Part shown: positions 9,883 to 20,033 of the stretch, one piece after another
Position numbering within the stretch: position 1 is the first letter of the stretch
How the letters are laid out: the number at the start of each line of letters is the position of its first letter
DNA from: Gemmatimonadota bacterium
GTDB lineage: Bacteria; JBHIER01; G020348925
NCBI GenBank assembly: GCA_020348925.1
Contig: CP070758.1
Location: forward strand, 1,307,755 to 1,356,870
DNA length: 49,116 nucleotides
Direction: 5' to 3'
The notes under the pieces: model-generated
Databases searched by the model: none
What the model saw: the letters and a program-made list of their open reading frames with translations, nothing else
Told to the model about the DNA's origin: nothing
Translations under genes and position numbers: made by a program

Positions 9883-9951
9883 ACAGATGTATACTCGCCC
9901 TTCCAATAACCGGAAGCGTTTACTTGAATACAATATATCTTTCCCATGCGA

Positions 9952-11025
9952 CTATCTATCCCGGTCCGTTATGATCCTATCAAGCTGTACCATAGTCTGA
10001 ACCGTGGCCAATCCGTCCTCAGCAGGAATTGGGACTGGATTGCCGCTGCGTATTGCGCTGTAAAAGGTCTGGATGAGTGCACGATGTCCCGGCCGCCGTT
10101 TCAATTGCCCGGTCACGATACGAACCGAGTTACTCAACGTCTGCCACATTCTTTGAAAGGACTGTTCGACCGTCGATCCCATGCGTGCTGCTACCAACGG
10201 AAGGTTGCCGCGGATTCGTTCAATACTAAATGTAAGATCCATCATATTTATATGGGCCGCTGCCCGAGTCCCATAAAGATCGATGTTGAAATGCCCGTAA
10301 GGCATGCAGTCTATCAGAAGAATCCTCCCGATAGCATTACGAAAGCGGAGTTGTACGGCGAAACTTTTGCGCTGATATTCCTCTCCTGGAGTTGAACGAG
10401 CTGTCTCTTCCATGAGCTGTAATTCTCTACATGGTCCCAAAAAAGATTGGAGCAAATAAATTGTGTGAGGCATGAATTCACCGGCAATCCCGCTCTTCAG
10501 TGTATGGACCCAGTGATCCGGACGATCTAAATGTTCCTGAGCCATCTTCTCCATATCCAGAAAATACTGCCCCTCACCATATATCAATTCACCCAACTTC
10601 CCATTCTGCACCGCCCGCCGCATCTTTTGGATAGGCGGATCAAACATATGGTTGTGCATCATACAGAGCTCACTTCCAGAGCAATCTCTGGCTTCAAGAA
10701 TCCGCTTGGCCTCCTCAACGGTTGTTGCCATCGGTTTTTCGAGCAAAACGTGACACCCGGACTTTAATGCGCTTATACTGAAGTCGGCATGGGTATGGGG
10801 CGGAGTGCAAACATGAATGACATTCGGCTTTGCATCGCTGAGAAGCCTTTCAAAATCATCCCCTATTGTGCCTTCCTTTCCCCATAGTTTCATGGCTCTG
10901 TGAGCCGAGATTTCGTTCTTATCACAAAACCAGAGAATCTGAACATTCGGCACAGATTTCAGGGCGTGTATATGAAGGACACTGGCAACACCACATCCGA
11001 CAAACCCGATACGAATCTTATCCAT
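9952..11025 (-). CDS. Gfo/Idh/MocA family NAD(P)-dependent oxidoreductase
   Basis: 357 residues. The Rossmann motif is GFVGCGVAS (residues 7-15), VCTPPHTHAD lies at 72-81, and the conserved Glu-Lys-Pro is LLEKPMA (94-100), where the Lys takes part in catalysis. MHNHMFDP near residue 123 begins the substrate-binding domain. Members oxidise or reduce sugar hydroxyls, for example nucleotide-sugar 3-dehydrogenases in glycan pathways. The gene overlaps the preceding DUF362 gene by eight bases, so the two are almost certainly co-transcribed. The exact sugar is not readable. Confidence 0.9.
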   Translation of the reverse strand: MDKIRIGFVGCGVASVLHIHALKSVPNVQILWFCDKNEISAHRAMKLWGKEGTIGDDFERLLSDAKPNVIHVCTPPHTHADFSISALKSGCHVLLEKPMATTVEEAKRILEARDCSGSELCMMHNHMFDPPIQKMRRAVQNGKLGELIYGEGQYFLDMEKMAQEHLDRPDHWVHTLKSGIAGEFMPHTIYLLQSFLGPCRELQLMEETARSTPGEEYQRKSFAVQLRFRNAIGRILLIDCMPYGHFNIDLYGTRAAAHINMMDLTFSIERIRGNLPLVAARMGSTVEQSFQRMWQTLSNSVRIVTGQLKRRPGHRALIQTFYSAIRSGNPVPIPAEDGLATVQTMVQLDRIITDRDR

Positions 11026-12136
11026 TCCGTAATCTCACGTTCGAAAGGTTAAAACCTTTGACTAATACCTTGTTGGTTGCAGGATCGTGATAGCACCTTA
11101 AGCAACGGACATTTATACACTTCTCCTTGATTATCTTTTTTTTATCCCTATTTATCGCGCCCACGGGGCACACCAAGGAGAGGTGGTGGAGCTCTTCAGG
11201 GGTAACTGAGCCTAAAGCCGGATGAAGCCCAAAATGCCAATGCGCTGCCGGGATGACAGACTTTCCGCCAAGGGTGTTGTGTTTCATGTCATCTAAATAG
11301 TACAGCGTCCTATAAAGCATTCTATGGAGGCCTTTCCTCAAAAAATGTTTATCTGAAGAGTGCGGCAATTGGTCCGGCACAGGTCCCTCGACATCGTATG
11401 CGTCAGTTCCTCTGAGATATTTGACACTTTCAGGGTCTATCCCGATGAGTTTTGAGCCGAAGTGATCCAGCGCAAAAGCATTCAGGCCGGCCAGGCAGAC
11501 TCCTAACGCCCTCGATTCTCCAAAGACGGAGCGGTTCAAGGGATTCCTGGCATCCAAGAGATGAAGAACGCCCTTAAATTTTCGACCGAGAGCAGTTATT
11601 CCATCTTCTAACCGATGGCAATGAAGATATCTCCTGCTCGGTTTTGATAAAAATCCAATTAGATTCTTAACCGCCCCGCTTATTTCTGTCAGTGTGTGTT
11701 CCTTCAGAACCGCAAGATTTATGATTAATCTTGCCTCAAATGCTGCCGTAGTGATCTCGACCCAACCTAACCCATTATCGAGTTGAATTTTCTTGTATTG
11801 TGCGTCCTCAAAATTGATGAGTTCTACGTTCCTGTCCCTCGCAAATTGTTTGACTCCAAGTATCTGGAATGTGATATCGGTGTCAAACTCAAAGCCACTT
11901 GATTCACCGATGACAGGCGTGGCTCCAACCTGGCGTATTTTTTTTATCAGGACGTCAATAAACTTAAGATCTGTCGTGGCTTTTCGGAAAGGAGCAACGA
12001 GATTGGGCTTTATTAAAACTCTATCCCCGGAAGAGACCCTCTGAGATAATCCGCCCATCTTGTTGAGAAGATATTCAACAATTTGAGATGGATCATCGTC
12101 CGATTGTGTTTTATACGAGTATACAATACTATTCAT
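11018..12136 (-). CDS. DUF362 family protein with ferredoxin-like C-terminus
   Basis: 372 residues. GDRVLIKPNLVAPF (residues 37-50), VIGESSGFEFDT and the AVLKEH/GAVKNLIG segments are characteristic of DUF362. The tail has CPVGAINRDKKKI and CINVRCLRCYH, a cysteine set resembling a partial 4Fe-4S ferredoxin; CPVGAI matches the second half of a ferredoxin motif, and the other cysteines are spaced unlike a classic pair. The family has no settled biochemical function. It overlaps the Gfo/Idh/MocA gene, which suggests a redox step in the same pathway. Confidence 0.85.
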   Translation of the reverse strand: MNSIVYSYKTQSDDDPSQIVEYLLNKMGGLSQRVSSGDRVLIKPNLVAPFRKATTDLKFIDVLIKKIRQVGATPVIGESSGFEFDTDITFQILGVKQFARDRNVELINFEDAQYKKIQLDNGLGWVEITTAAFEARLIINLAVLKEHTLTEISGAVKNLIGFLSKPSRRYLHCHRLEDGITALGRKFKGVLHLLDARNPLNRSVFGESRALGVCLAGLNAFALDHFGSKLIGIDPESVKYLRGTDAYDVEGPVPDQLPHSSDKHFLRKGLHRMLYRTLYYLDDMKHNTLGGKSVIPAAHWHFGLHPALGSVTPEELHHLSLVCPVGAINRDKKKIIKEKCINVRCLRCYHDPATNKVLVKGFNLSNVRLRNG

Positions 12137-12196
12137 ACAAGGTGTCCCAGAGTCTCAAACCTCTCTATCGTCTCGTGTTCAATCTTTCCATATATA

Positions 12197-13192
12197 TCAA
12201 GTTAATAAATCATTTGTCTGAAACCATGCAACGGTTTCCTGTATACCCCGCCTCAGATCTTCATTTGGATGATAAGATAGTTCGGTTTGTGCTTTATGGA
12301 TATCAAATACTCGTCCTGTCACGGTTGAAATAATATTTTTTCGCGAGACGATGGGATCTCTTCTATATATTGTTGATACTCCCTCCAACAAAAAAGCTCC
12401 CATATATCCTATCCAGAGGGGGACGTAGAAATAAGGTCGTTTTATCTTGAGTGCTTGAGCAATGAATTTATGTATATCCACTAAGGGGGGAGAGGTTTCT
12501 GATGCAATCAGATAAATTTCTCCCGGTTTTCCCTTAAAAAGAGCACGAACGGCAGCTTGCACCACATCATTGACGTGAACTATGGGTGTCAGATTCTCTC
12601 CCAAACCGACCCTCGGAAAAATTCCTTTTTTGATCAACCTGCAAAAATTTAAGAACTGTCCTTTTCCGCCCGGTCCGTATACCATGCAGGGGCGCAGAAC
12701 AATAACTTCCATTCCAAACTTGCCGCCCGCTTCAAAGGCTGCCAGTTCACTTTCATATTTACTTTTCTGATAAGGTGTCTTGGGTTGGCATGGCGCTGTT
12801 TCATCAATCTTGGGGAGCTTAATCAATCCCATGGCCGCTGTGCTGCTGAAATGAATAAACCGCTTGACACCATTTTGTCCACAGGTTTCAGCAATATTTT
12901 TTGTCCCTTGAACGTTAAGGCTGAAAAAAGCCTTGTAACTCTCTTTGGAGACCGATGTCACATGGCCTGCAGCTGCCAGATGATACGCTACATCGATACC
13001 CTTTGCCATACGCATGAGAGTTCCAGGTTTGGTGACATCTCCTTGAAATAGTCGAACGTTAGAATTGTTGAAGAGTTCATCTTTATTAACAAGACTTCGT
13101 ACCAGACAGCGGCAGTGATGCCCTTCTTGTATGAGTTGTTTCAGGAGGTGTCTGCCAATGAATCCTGTTGCCCCGGTAATCAAAATGTTCAT
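12197..13192 (-). CDS. NAD-dependent epimerase/dehydratase (extended SDR)
   Basis: 331 residues from the ATG at 13192; an upstream TTG adds five residues without a better ribosome site. GATGFIG (residues 7-13) is the extended SDR nucleotide-binding motif, HLAAAGHV (71-78) follows the central strand, and the catalytic pair is Tyr141-Lys145 in YQKSK. The middle ALRPCMVYGPG-like segment reads VLRPCMVYGPGGKGQ. Such enzymes epimerise, reduce or dehydrate nucleotide sugars, or reduce flavonoid- or sterol-like substrates. The cluster context favours a sugar nucleotide. Confidence 0.88.
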   Translation of the reverse strand: MNILITGATGFIGRHLLKQLIQEGHHCRCLVRSLVNKDELFNNSNVRLFQGDVTKPGTLMRMAKGIDVAYHLAAAGHVTSVSKESYKAFFSLNVQGTKNIAETCGQNGVKRFIHFSSTAAMGLIKLPKIDETAPCQPKTPYQKSKYESELAAFEAGGKFGMEVIVLRPCMVYGPGGKGQFLNFCRLIKKGIFPRVGLGENLTPIVHVNDVVQAAVRALFKGKPGEIYLIASETSPPLVDIHKFIAQALKIKRPYFYVPLWIGYMGAFLLEGVSTIYRRDPIVSRKNIISTVTGRVFDIHKAQTELSYHPNEDLRRGIQETVAWFQTNDLLT

Positions 13193-13242
13193 CTTGCGTT
13201 GGTTCAAAGATTGATGGAATGCAATATGATTTCATGTGGATT

Positions 13243-14367
13243 TTAGGAAAAAGCCAATTCTTCAATGGCACCAACCAGAAAATCCCATGAGAATCTGAAA
13301 TTTTCTTTTTTGACATTTTCCCGAAACGCTTCGTCCTTTTTACTCTGAAAGAATTTGACAATAACATTGGCTATTTCTGCGGCAGATCCGGGAGAGACCA
13401 GATAACCAGTTTTGCCGTCCTCAATAACCTCGGGCAAGCATCCGACATTCGTAGCGACTACAGGTTTATTGAAAGCAAAGGCAATTTGAACAATCCCACT
13501 CCCCGTGCCTGAGACATAGGGCAGAACAACAATGTCACTCGCTGCAAAATAGATCCCAACATCTTCATTCGGTACATATTCGTCAACAATCTTTATTTTG
13601 TCAATTATTCCTAACCTTTTAATAATTCTTATGTAATGTTCTTTGTTCTCCCAAAACTCCCCAACCACCAGCAAAGTGACATCCAATCTCTCCAAGATGA
13701 GCGGCAGAGCTTCGATGAGATACCTCAGTCCCTTGTACGGCCGCACAAAACCGAAGAACAACAATATGTTTCCGTCCACATTTAATCGCCGTTGTGCATA
13801 TTCTTTGCTTATATTTCTGAAGTGAAACACATCGTACGTCGGATGAAATGTCTTCTTAACATTTGCATTCGGCAGGGCACTTTTCAGATTCTTCAAATCT
13901 TCATTAGAGTGGACAATAAAATAGTCACCTCTGTTTAAAACCAATTTTGTAAACAACCCATCCATTACTCTCGACTCATGAGCGATAACATTGTGACAGA
14001 TGAAAAGAACTTTTGCTTTGGTATAACGACGAACAAGTGATGCTATTGTGCCAAATTGAAGCGTCCAAAAGGATACCCACCAGGGGAAAATCACCAGATC
14101 CGGATTGACCTTTTTTATCCGCCGAAATACATTCCACCAAGAGAGAGGATTCAAAGAGTCCAATATCTTTTCAATTCCCTCCTCGTTGATAACCGTCACG
14201 CTTTTGTCCACATCCGTTCTTCCGGGAAACATCCATCTCGGATATTGTCTTTTGAACGCGTAGAATGTCACGTCGTGTTTTTTTCGAAGATTTCTGTAAA
14301 GGAGAGTTGTGTGGTGGGCAATCCCTCCTCGAAAAGGGTAGGAAGGACCGATGAGACAGATTTTCAC
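13243..14367 (-). CDS. Family 4 glycosyltransferase
   Basis: 374 residues with a GTG start at 14367 that overlaps the TGA of the upstream GT2 gene by four bases (GTGA); AAGGA lies nine bases upstream. MKICLIGPSYPFRGGIAHHT is the glycine-rich donor/acceptor loop of the GT-B fold. The C-terminal domain has LLFFGFVRPYKGLRYLIEAL, VVLPYVSGTGSGIVQIAFAF and KPVVATNVGCLPEVI, the usual nucleotide-sugar binding region of GT4 enzymes. It retains the anomeric configuration. The translational coupling indicates a shared job with the polyprenyl-type GT2 enzyme before it. Confidence 0.92.
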   Translation of the reverse strand: MKICLIGPSYPFRGGIAHHTTLLYRNLRKKHDVTFYAFKRQYPRWMFPGRTDVDKSVTVINEEGIEKILDSLNPLSWWNVFRRIKKVNPDLVIFPWWVSFWTLQFGTIASLVRRYTKAKVLFICHNVIAHESRVMDGLFTKLVLNRGDYFIVHSNEDLKNLKSALPNANVKKTFHPTYDVFHFRNISKEYAQRRLNVDGNILLFFGFVRPYKGLRYLIEALPLILERLDVTLLVVGEFWENKEHYIRIIKRLGIIDKIKIVDEYVPNEDVGIYFAASDIVVLPYVSGTGSGIVQIAFAFNKPVVATNVGCLPEVIEDGKTGYLVSPGSAAEIANVIVKFFQSKKDEAFRENVKKENFRFSWDFLVGAIEELAFS

Positions 14368-15326
14368 GCGAGCGGTTCCTTCTTGTCCGAAGACAGCTCC
14401 AATTTTCTCATTCTGTACGATAAATCTTCAATCAGTCTTCGGTTCGTAGAGATGAGATCAGCCAATAAACCGATCAAACCCAACAGAAAACCTATGATTG
14501 TGAGTATTGCCGCAAAAACGACTGACTGTATGTGGCCCTCTCCATTTCCAGTAAGATAAAAATAGAGGAACCGAACACCGAGGGCAATGCCGGCTGCCAG
14601 CATCAAGCCTCCCATACCAAAGAAAATTCTGAGAGGCTCATACGTGGCGTAGGTCCGGATTATTGTGCTGGCCGATTTTTTGAGGAAAACAAAAGTGCTG
14701 GAATACAGACGTGGCTCCCTGAGCTTCTCGTTTGTTCGAACGGGAACGACCTTGATTGCAAATTTCTTTTTTGCAGCCTGGATGATGGCTTCCAACGTGT
14801 AAGAAAAGTCGGATATGATGTTGAGCCTCAATGCAGCATTTCTGGTCATGGCCCTGAAGCTGCTTGCGGCATCAGGGACTTTGGCTCCGGAGAGTTGCCT
14901 GACCACCCAGCTTCCGAACTTCTGAAGTTTCTTCTTGGTGAAAGAAAAATGCTCAATCGTGTGGGTCTGCCTGTCGCCAATGACCATATCGGCCTTCCCC
15001 TCAAGAATGGGTTGTATTAATTTTGGTATATCCTGACCGCAGTATTGATTATCACCATCGGTATTGACGATGATATCTGCACCGAGCATCAGGCAGGAAT
15101 CAACACCCGTCATAAAGGCCTTCGCGAGGCCCTGATTTTTCTCAAATCGGACAATGTGATCGACGCCGACCTCCCGGGCTACTTCTGATGTGCGATCGGT
15201 GCTGCCGTCATCAATGACGAGTATTTCCACCGCTTCGATCCCTTCGATAGTGCGGGGAATATCTCTCACAGTGAGAGGCAGGGTCTCCTCTTCGTTCAAA
15301 CAGGGTATCTGTACAATGAGCTTCAT
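14364..15326 (-). CDS. Family 2 glycosyltransferase of the dolichyl/polyprenyl-phosphate sugar synthase type
   Basis: 320 residues. IPCLNEEETLPLTV starts the GT2 domain, VIDDGSTDRT (38-47) and NTDGDNQY (88-95) supply the nucleotide and metal ligands. Two transmembrane segments follow at roughly 233-257 and 266-290, and the last 25 residues form a charged tail. This architecture is typical of enzymes that load a sugar onto polyprenyl phosphate, giving the donor used by GT-C transferases such as the candidate at 5501-7072. It is the first gene of the left-hand cluster; the 124 bases before it contain a possible hairpin (GTTCTCG/CGAGAAC) but no clear promoter. Confidence 0.9.
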   Translation of the reverse strand: MKLIVQIPCLNEEETLPLTVRDIPRTIEGIEAVEILVIDDGSTDRTSEVAREVGVDHIVRFEKNQGLAKAFMTGVDSCLMLGADIIVNTDGDNQYCGQDIPKLIQPILEGKADMVIGDRQTHTIEHFSFTKKKLQKFGSWVVRQLSGAKVPDAASSFRAMTRNAALRLNIISDFSYTLEAIIQAAKKKFAIKVVPVRTNEKLREPRLYSSTFVFLKKSASTIIRTYATYEPLRIFFGMGGLMLAAGIALGVRFLYFYLTGNGEGHIQSVVFAAILTIIGFLLGLIGLLADLISTNRRLIEDLSYRMRKLELSSDKKEPLA

Positions 15327-15450
15327 AATGTGTATATTCTATTTTTGACTGTCCGCCTCAGAGGTACGAAGACATATGAATGCATTGCACTCTCAGTTCT
15401 CGTTCGTGTCGTTCCGGCGAGAACGCGAGATCGACGCATTGCTCGCATTT

Positions 15451-16233
15451 TTACTTCGCCTCTGAACCGAGCCCTAAAACGTCGTTCATGTCGAAGAGTC
15501 CCGGCTCTCGGTTGATGACAAATCGGACGGCCTTGATGACACCTGAGGCGAATGTCCGCCGGCTGCTGGCTTTGTGCGAGATCTCCAAGCGTTCACCATT
15601 CCCGGCGAAGATGACATGATGTTCACCCACGACATCGCCGCCGCGGAGGGCATGGATACCGATCTCCTGCGGTTTCCTCCCTCCGATCAACCCCTGACGG
15701 CCGTATATCTGTTGACTCCCCTCTTTGACGCGACTTAAAATGTCGGCGATTTTTGCCGCCGTTCCGCTGGGTGCATCCTTCTTCATGCGATGATGCATCT
15801 CGACGATTTCAAAGTCGAAATCGTCCTTCAGGATCGTGGCCGCTTCGGACACCAGATTGAATAGGAGATTCACGCCCACGGACATATTGGGTGCATAGAC
15901 GATCGGTATCTGTTCGGAGGCTCTTCGTATAATCTCCATTTGTTCGTCGCGTAAAGCGGTCACTCCCACGACGGCGGGGACGCTCCGTTCGGAGGCGATG
16001 GAGACGTGGTCCACGGCTCCATCGGGATTGGTGAAATCAACAAGAACATCCGCATTCTCTATCCGGCTCCTCAGATCTGATACGACTTCTAATTCACCCA
16101 TCTTTACACCTATGTTCGGATGATTTTCCGCCTCAAGTGCCACGGATAATGTCATATCATCCTGCTCAGCAATGGTCCGGGCAACTTCGCTGCCCATTCT
16201 GCCCAAGGCTCCGCATAATGCTACTCGTATCAT
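15451..16233 (-). CDS. dapB: 4-hydroxy-tetrahydrodipicolinate reductase
   Basis: 260 residues from ATG 16233, which has GAGGT four bases upstream; the longer frame starting at 16260 is unlikely. ALCGALGRMGSEV gives the NAD(P)-binding loop and MHHRMKKDAPSGTA (146-159) the dapB signature with the catalytic His147-His148 pair and Lys152. The enzyme reduces the dapA product on the way to diaminopimelate and lysine, supplying the peptidoglycan crosslinking residue. dapA is not in the window. The gene ends the glnS/gltX run and has the usual family length. Confidence 0.95.
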   Translation of the reverse strand: MIRVALCGALGRMGSEVARTIAEQDDMTLSVALEAENHPNIGVKMGELEVVSDLRSRIENADVLVDFTNPDGAVDHVSIASERSVPAVVGVTALRDEQMEIIRRASEQIPIVYAPNMSVGVNLLFNLVSEAATILKDDFDFEIVEMHHRMKKDAPSGTAAKIADILSRVKEGSQQIYGRQGLIGGRKPQEIGIHALRGGDVVGEHHVIFAGNGERLEISHKASSRRTFASGVIKAVRFVINREPGLFDMNDVLGLGSEAK

Positions 16234-16377
16234 ATGTACCTCGACATGATATACATTCAATCGTCTGCGAATTTACACTTCAAGATCATCTCAGACTGCT
16301 TTCCGATCTTCTGATATTGATCCACTGATTTCCTGATTTTCTGATGGGCACTGCATCTCTCCTTTCGAACAGGAGGT

Positions 16378-18087
16378 CTACGATCCACCCTGAGCCTTCT
16401 CGATCTTCGCCCATGTATCCCGCAAGGTTACCGTCCGATTGAAGACGGGCTTGTCATGCGTCGAATCGGGATCTACACACAAATATCCCTGGCGCTCGAA
16501 CTGGAAACGTGTCCCAGGCTTTGCGCCGACAAGACTTGGCTCTATCTTACATGCGTTCAATACTTCGAGGGAATTGGGATTCAAATTGGCCATAAAATCT
16601 TGGCCCTGTTCAACCTCATTCGGATCGGGTGTCGTGAACAGACGATCGTAGAGCCGTACTTCCGCATTCATGGCATGCGCTGCCGATACCCAGTGTAAGG
16701 TGCTCTTGACCTTGCGCCCGTCCGGAGAGTCGCCCCCTCTGGTTGCCGGATCGTATGTACAGTGCAGCTCGGTAATTTCGCCTGTCTTCTCGTCTTTGAC
16801 GACATCGACGCAGGTGACAAAGTACGCGTACCGAAGCCGGACTTCTCTGCCGGGAGCCAGCCGATAGAACTTCCTGGGCGGGTCCTCCCGAAAGTCCTCT
16901 CTTTCTATGTAAATCACTTTCGAAAACGGCACCTTTCGAGTGCCGGCAGCAGGATCTTCAGGATTGTTTATGGCCTCGAGCTCTTCCACCGTATCCTCAG
17001 GATAGTTGTCGATGACGACGCGGAGCGGACGCAGCACACCCATATACCTGAGTGCGTGTTTGTTGAGCTCCTCGCGAACGAAATATTCCAGCAGAGAAAC
17101 ATCGACCATACTGTCCCGCTTGGCCACTCCAATCCGCTCGCAGAAATTCCGGATGGCCTCCGGCGGGTACCCTCGTCTTCTCATACCGGAGATGGTCGGC
17201 ATCCTCGGATCGCCCCACCCTCCAACATGCCCTTCCTCCACGAGCTTTAGAAGCTTGCGTTTGCTCATCACCGTGTAGGTCAGATTGAGGCGGGCGAACT
17301 CAATCTGCTGGGGATGATAGACATCGAGTTGATCCAGAAACCAGTCGTACAATGGCCTGTGGTCCTCAAATTCCAGGGTACAGATGGAGTGGGTGACTTT
17401 TTCGATCGAGTCTTCAAGACCGTGAGCCCAATCGTACATGGGGTAGATATTCCACGTGTCACCGGTACGGGGATGCGGAGCTTTGAGAATCCGGTACATA
17501 ACCGGGTCGCGCATGTTCAAATTGGGCGAAGCCATGTCGATCTTAGCCCGGAGAACGCGGGAGCCATCTTCGAACTCACCGGCCTTCATGCGTTCAAACA
17601 GGTCAAGGTTTTCCTCGACCGGGCGGTTCCGATACGGACTCTCTTTTCCGGGCTCGGTGAGCGTTCCCCGATATGCCCGAATCTGATCAGGCTTCAGATC
17701 GTCCACGTAAGCCTTACCGTCTTTGATGAGCTGAAGGGCCCATTCGTACATCTGATCGAAATAATCAGAGCCGTAGTATTCGTGCTCACCCCAGTTGAAA
17801 CCGAGCCAGCGAACATCCTCCTTGATGGCATCGATGTATTCCTGTTCCTCCTTGGTGGGATTGGTGTCGTCGAACCGCAAGTGGCATACACCGCCGAACT
17901 CAGCGGCAAGTCCGAAATCGATGCAGATCGCCTTGGCGTGACCGATGTGCGGATATCCGTTCGGTTCAGGCGGAAAGCGGGTCACAACGCGACCTCCCCA
18001 CTTGTTCGTCCTCAGATCCTCCTTCATAATCTCCCGTATGAAATTCGGAGCAAGTGCGACCTTGGCTTCGGTGTTTTTATCCTTCAT
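16378..18087 (-). CDS. glnS: Glutaminyl-tRNA synthetase
   Basis: 569 residues. The class I HIGH signature is PHIGH (46-50) within [17 protein letters not shown], and the KMSKS equivalent is VMSKRKL (273-279). The ARFDDTNP-like segment reads [13 protein letters not shown]. The C-terminal ~220 residues are the two beta-barrel domains that read the anticodon (for example [10 protein letters not shown] and [12 protein letters not shown]). It charges tRNA-Gln directly, so the organism need not use the Glu-tRNA-Gln amidotransferase route. It lies 54 bases downstream of gltX, likely in one transcript. Confidence 0.97.
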   Translation of the reverse strand: MKDKNTEAKVALAPNFIREIMKEDLRTNKWGGRVVTRFPPEPNGYPHIGHAKAICIDFGLAAEFGGVCHLRFDDTNPTKEEQEYIDAIKEDVRWLGFNWGEHEYYGSDYFDQMYEWALQLIKDGKAYVDDLKPDQIRAYRGTLTEPGKESPYRNRPVEENLDLFERMKAGEFEDGSRVLRAKIDMASPNLNMRDPVMYRILKAPHPRTGDTWNIYPMYDWAHGLEDSIEKVTHSICTLEFEDHRPLYDWFLDQLDVYHPQQIEFARLNLTYTVMSKRKLLKLVEEGHVGGWGDPRMPTISGMRRRGYPPEAIRNFCERIGVAKRDSMVDVSLLEYFVREELNKHALRYMGVLRPLRVVIDNYPEDTVEELEAINNPEDPAAGTRKVPFSKVIYIEREDFREDPPRKFYRLAPGREVRLRYAYFVTCVDVVKDEKTGEITELHCTYDPATRGGDSPDGRKVKSTLHWVSAAHAMNAEVRLYDRLFTTPDPNEVEQGQDFMANLNPNSLEVLNACKIEPSLVGAKPGTRFQFERQGYLCVDPDSTHDKPVFNRTVTLRDTWAKIEKAQGGS

Positions 18088-18141
18088 TTCAGTTTCAACC
18101 TCATGTCTTCGTAATCTTAAGTTGCTCTCTTGGAACGATCT

Positions 18142-19620
18142 CTACCTGTCCTGGTGACTCTCCAGCCACTCTACGGCTCTTTTCATCCTGCGCAAGACGT
18201 TCTCTTTGCCCAAAGCCTCGAGAAGTTCGAATAAACCCGGGCCGTAACTGACGCCGGTGACTGCGAGCCGTGTCGGGTGAATGAGCTTGCCCACGCCGAT
18301 CTCCAAGGTTTCGGCTTGGGCGCGATACACCTCCTCCAGCACCTGGTGATCAAAAGAGTCAGACTGTTGGAGGATTTCACACAGCGATTTGAGTGTAACT
18401 GCGGCGTTGCCTTTAAAATGTTTCTTGATCGCTTTCTCCTCGTAGGACTCAGGATCGCGAAAAAAGTACGTCGCACTTTCCGCCAGTTCGTTGACGGTTC
18501 TCGACCTGTCCTTGAGGAGGCTCACTACTGTTCGAAGATATGGATCGTCCGTTGTCGTTTCCCGTGCAACGATGCCCTGATCCACCCACATCCGGACCAC
18601 ATCCCGAAGGATCGAATCGACACTGGTCTCCCGCATGTACATACCATTCATCCACTCCAGCTTCTTCTCGTCAAAGACGGCCGCCTTCGGCGTCACCCGA
18701 TCCAGGGAAAATATTTCTGTTATCTCCTCCCGGGACATTTTTTCCCGATCGTCCCCCGGAGACCACCCCAGAAGAGCCAAGAAATTGAACAGCGCTTGAG
18801 GCAGATAGCCGGCTTTCTTATAGTCCATAACCGACGCAGCGCCCTTTCTTTTGGACAACTTTCCTCCGTCAGGTGACAGGATGACGGGCATGTGGGCGAA
18901 GGTCGGCGGCTCCCAACCGAAGGCCTCATAGATGAGGACATGTTTGGGTGTTGAGGATATCCATTCGTCACCGCGCAGAATGTGCGATATACGCATCATA
19001 TGATCGTCCACGACGTTCGCCAGATGATATGTGGGAAAACCGTCCGATTTCAGGAGAACGAGATCATCAAGACTATCCGTTTCGTATGCTATCTCACCTC
19101 TGATGAGATCGTGAAAATCGACGGTCCGATTAAAGGGAATCTTCAGCCTGATGACGTGTGGTTTTTTCACCGCAAGAAGAGACTGCCCTACCTCCGTCGA
19201 GAGATTGCGGCAATGTCGGTCGTAGCCTGAAACATTCGGAAGCTTCGCTTTCTCCTGCTCCTCCCGCAGTTTTTGAAGACGGTCCGGTGTGCAGAAACAT
19301 CGATAGGCGTGTCCTGTTTCAATGAGCTGCTCGGCATGACTTTTATACGTCTCTGTCCGCTCCGACTGGAAATAGGGCCCGTAATCACCGCCGACTTCCG
19401 GTCCTTCGTCCCAGTCAAGGCCCAACCATCGCAGGCTCTCAAGAATCTCCTGAACGGCACCCTCTTGGTACCGGCTTCGATCCGTATCCTCGATACGAAG
19501 AATGAACCGACCATCCTTCGATTTGGCGAAGAGCCAGTTGAAAAGGGCCGTCCGGGCGCCCCCAACGTGGAGATAGCCTGTTGGGCTGGGTGCAAGACGA
19601 ACTCTCACTTCAGATCCCAT
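18142..19620 (-). CDS. gltX: Glutamyl-tRNA synthetase
   Basis: 492 residues, start at ATG 19620 with AGGA eight bases upstream. RLAPSPTGYLHVGGARTALF carries the HIGH-type motif (YLHVG, 16-20), ILRIEDTDRSRY the Glu-binding strand, and KLSKRKG (254-260) the KMSKS loop. The C-terminal all-helical anticodon-binding domain is complete. With glnS next to it, this enzyme is probably discriminating, that is, specific for tRNA-Glu; that is an inference from context. It is preceded by a small membrane-protein gene in the same direction. Confidence 0.97.
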   Translation of the reverse strand: MGSEVRVRLAPSPTGYLHVGGARTALFNWLFAKSKDGRFILRIEDTDRSRYQEGAVQEILESLRWLGLDWDEGPEVGGDYGPYFQSERTETYKSHAEQLIETGHAYRCFCTPDRLQKLREEQEKAKLPNVSGYDRHCRNLSTEVGQSLLAVKKPHVIRLKIPFNRTVDFHDLIRGEIAYETDSLDDLVLLKSDGFPTYHLANVVDDHMMRISHILRGDEWISSTPKHVLIYEAFGWEPPTFAHMPVILSPDGGKLSKRKGAASVMDYKKAGYLPQALFNFLALLGWSPGDDREKMSREEITEIFSLDRVTPKAAVFDEKKLEWMNGMYMRETSVDSILRDVVRMWVDQGIVARETTTDDPYLRTVVSLLKDRSRTVNELAESATYFFRDPESYEEKAIKKHFKGNAAVTLKSLCEILQQSDSFDHQVLEEVYRAQAETLEIGVGKLIHPTRLAVTGVSYGPGLFELLEALGKENVLRRMKRAVEWLESHQDR

Positions 19621-19634
19621 TTGAAGATTCCTGA

Positions 19635-20033
19635 CTAAAGAGAAGAAGATTGGGAAGGCGGCGAGGGAAGCGGAGGTCGTTCTCTCTCTCTTTGATCCGC
19701 TATGAGACCTGTTTCATCAGGCTCTAATGTTATCCGGATGCCACCCATGAGCCTCGCAAAAAAATTATAGAGCCACGTCAAGATGGCTGCCATGATGGAG
19801 CCCACGACAGCATAAGTGAATGAGAGCACAAAGGCCATGAAGAATCCGAAGGTGCCGGAAAAGAGTCCGGAGATTTCCTCAAGCTCCCCTCCACCGATCA
19901 TCCCCAGGATGCTGCCGATTATGACCAGAAAAATCGCATAGAGAAGGCCGAAGAAGAAGCCTGTGATACCGCACATCAGAAATGCGATCTTCACCACAGA
20001 CCAGACATCGCACCGCTTCCATTCGTACGTCAT
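19635..20033 (-). CDS. Small membrane protein, DUF3566-like
   Basis: 132 residues starting at ATG 20033, chosen because GAGGAGAATT precedes it directly. The start MTYEWKRCDVWSVVKIAF is followed by a first membrane segment (about 15-40), a short acidic loop, and a second long hydrophobic region (about 55-85), then FARLMGGIRITLEP and a proline/serine-rich polar tail. The order (basic N-terminus with 'xSVxK', two membrane spans, closing IRITLE) resembles the DUF3566 transmembrane family. Function unknown. It is the first gene of the gltX-glnS-dapB run, 14 bases before gltX. Confidence 0.65.
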   Translation of the reverse strand: MTYEWKRCDVWSVVKIAFLMCGITGFFFGLLYAIFLVIIGSILGMIGGGELEEISGLFSGTFGFFMAFVLSFTYAVVGSIMAAILTWLYNFFARLMGGIRITLEPDETGLIADQRERERPPLPSPPSQSSSL

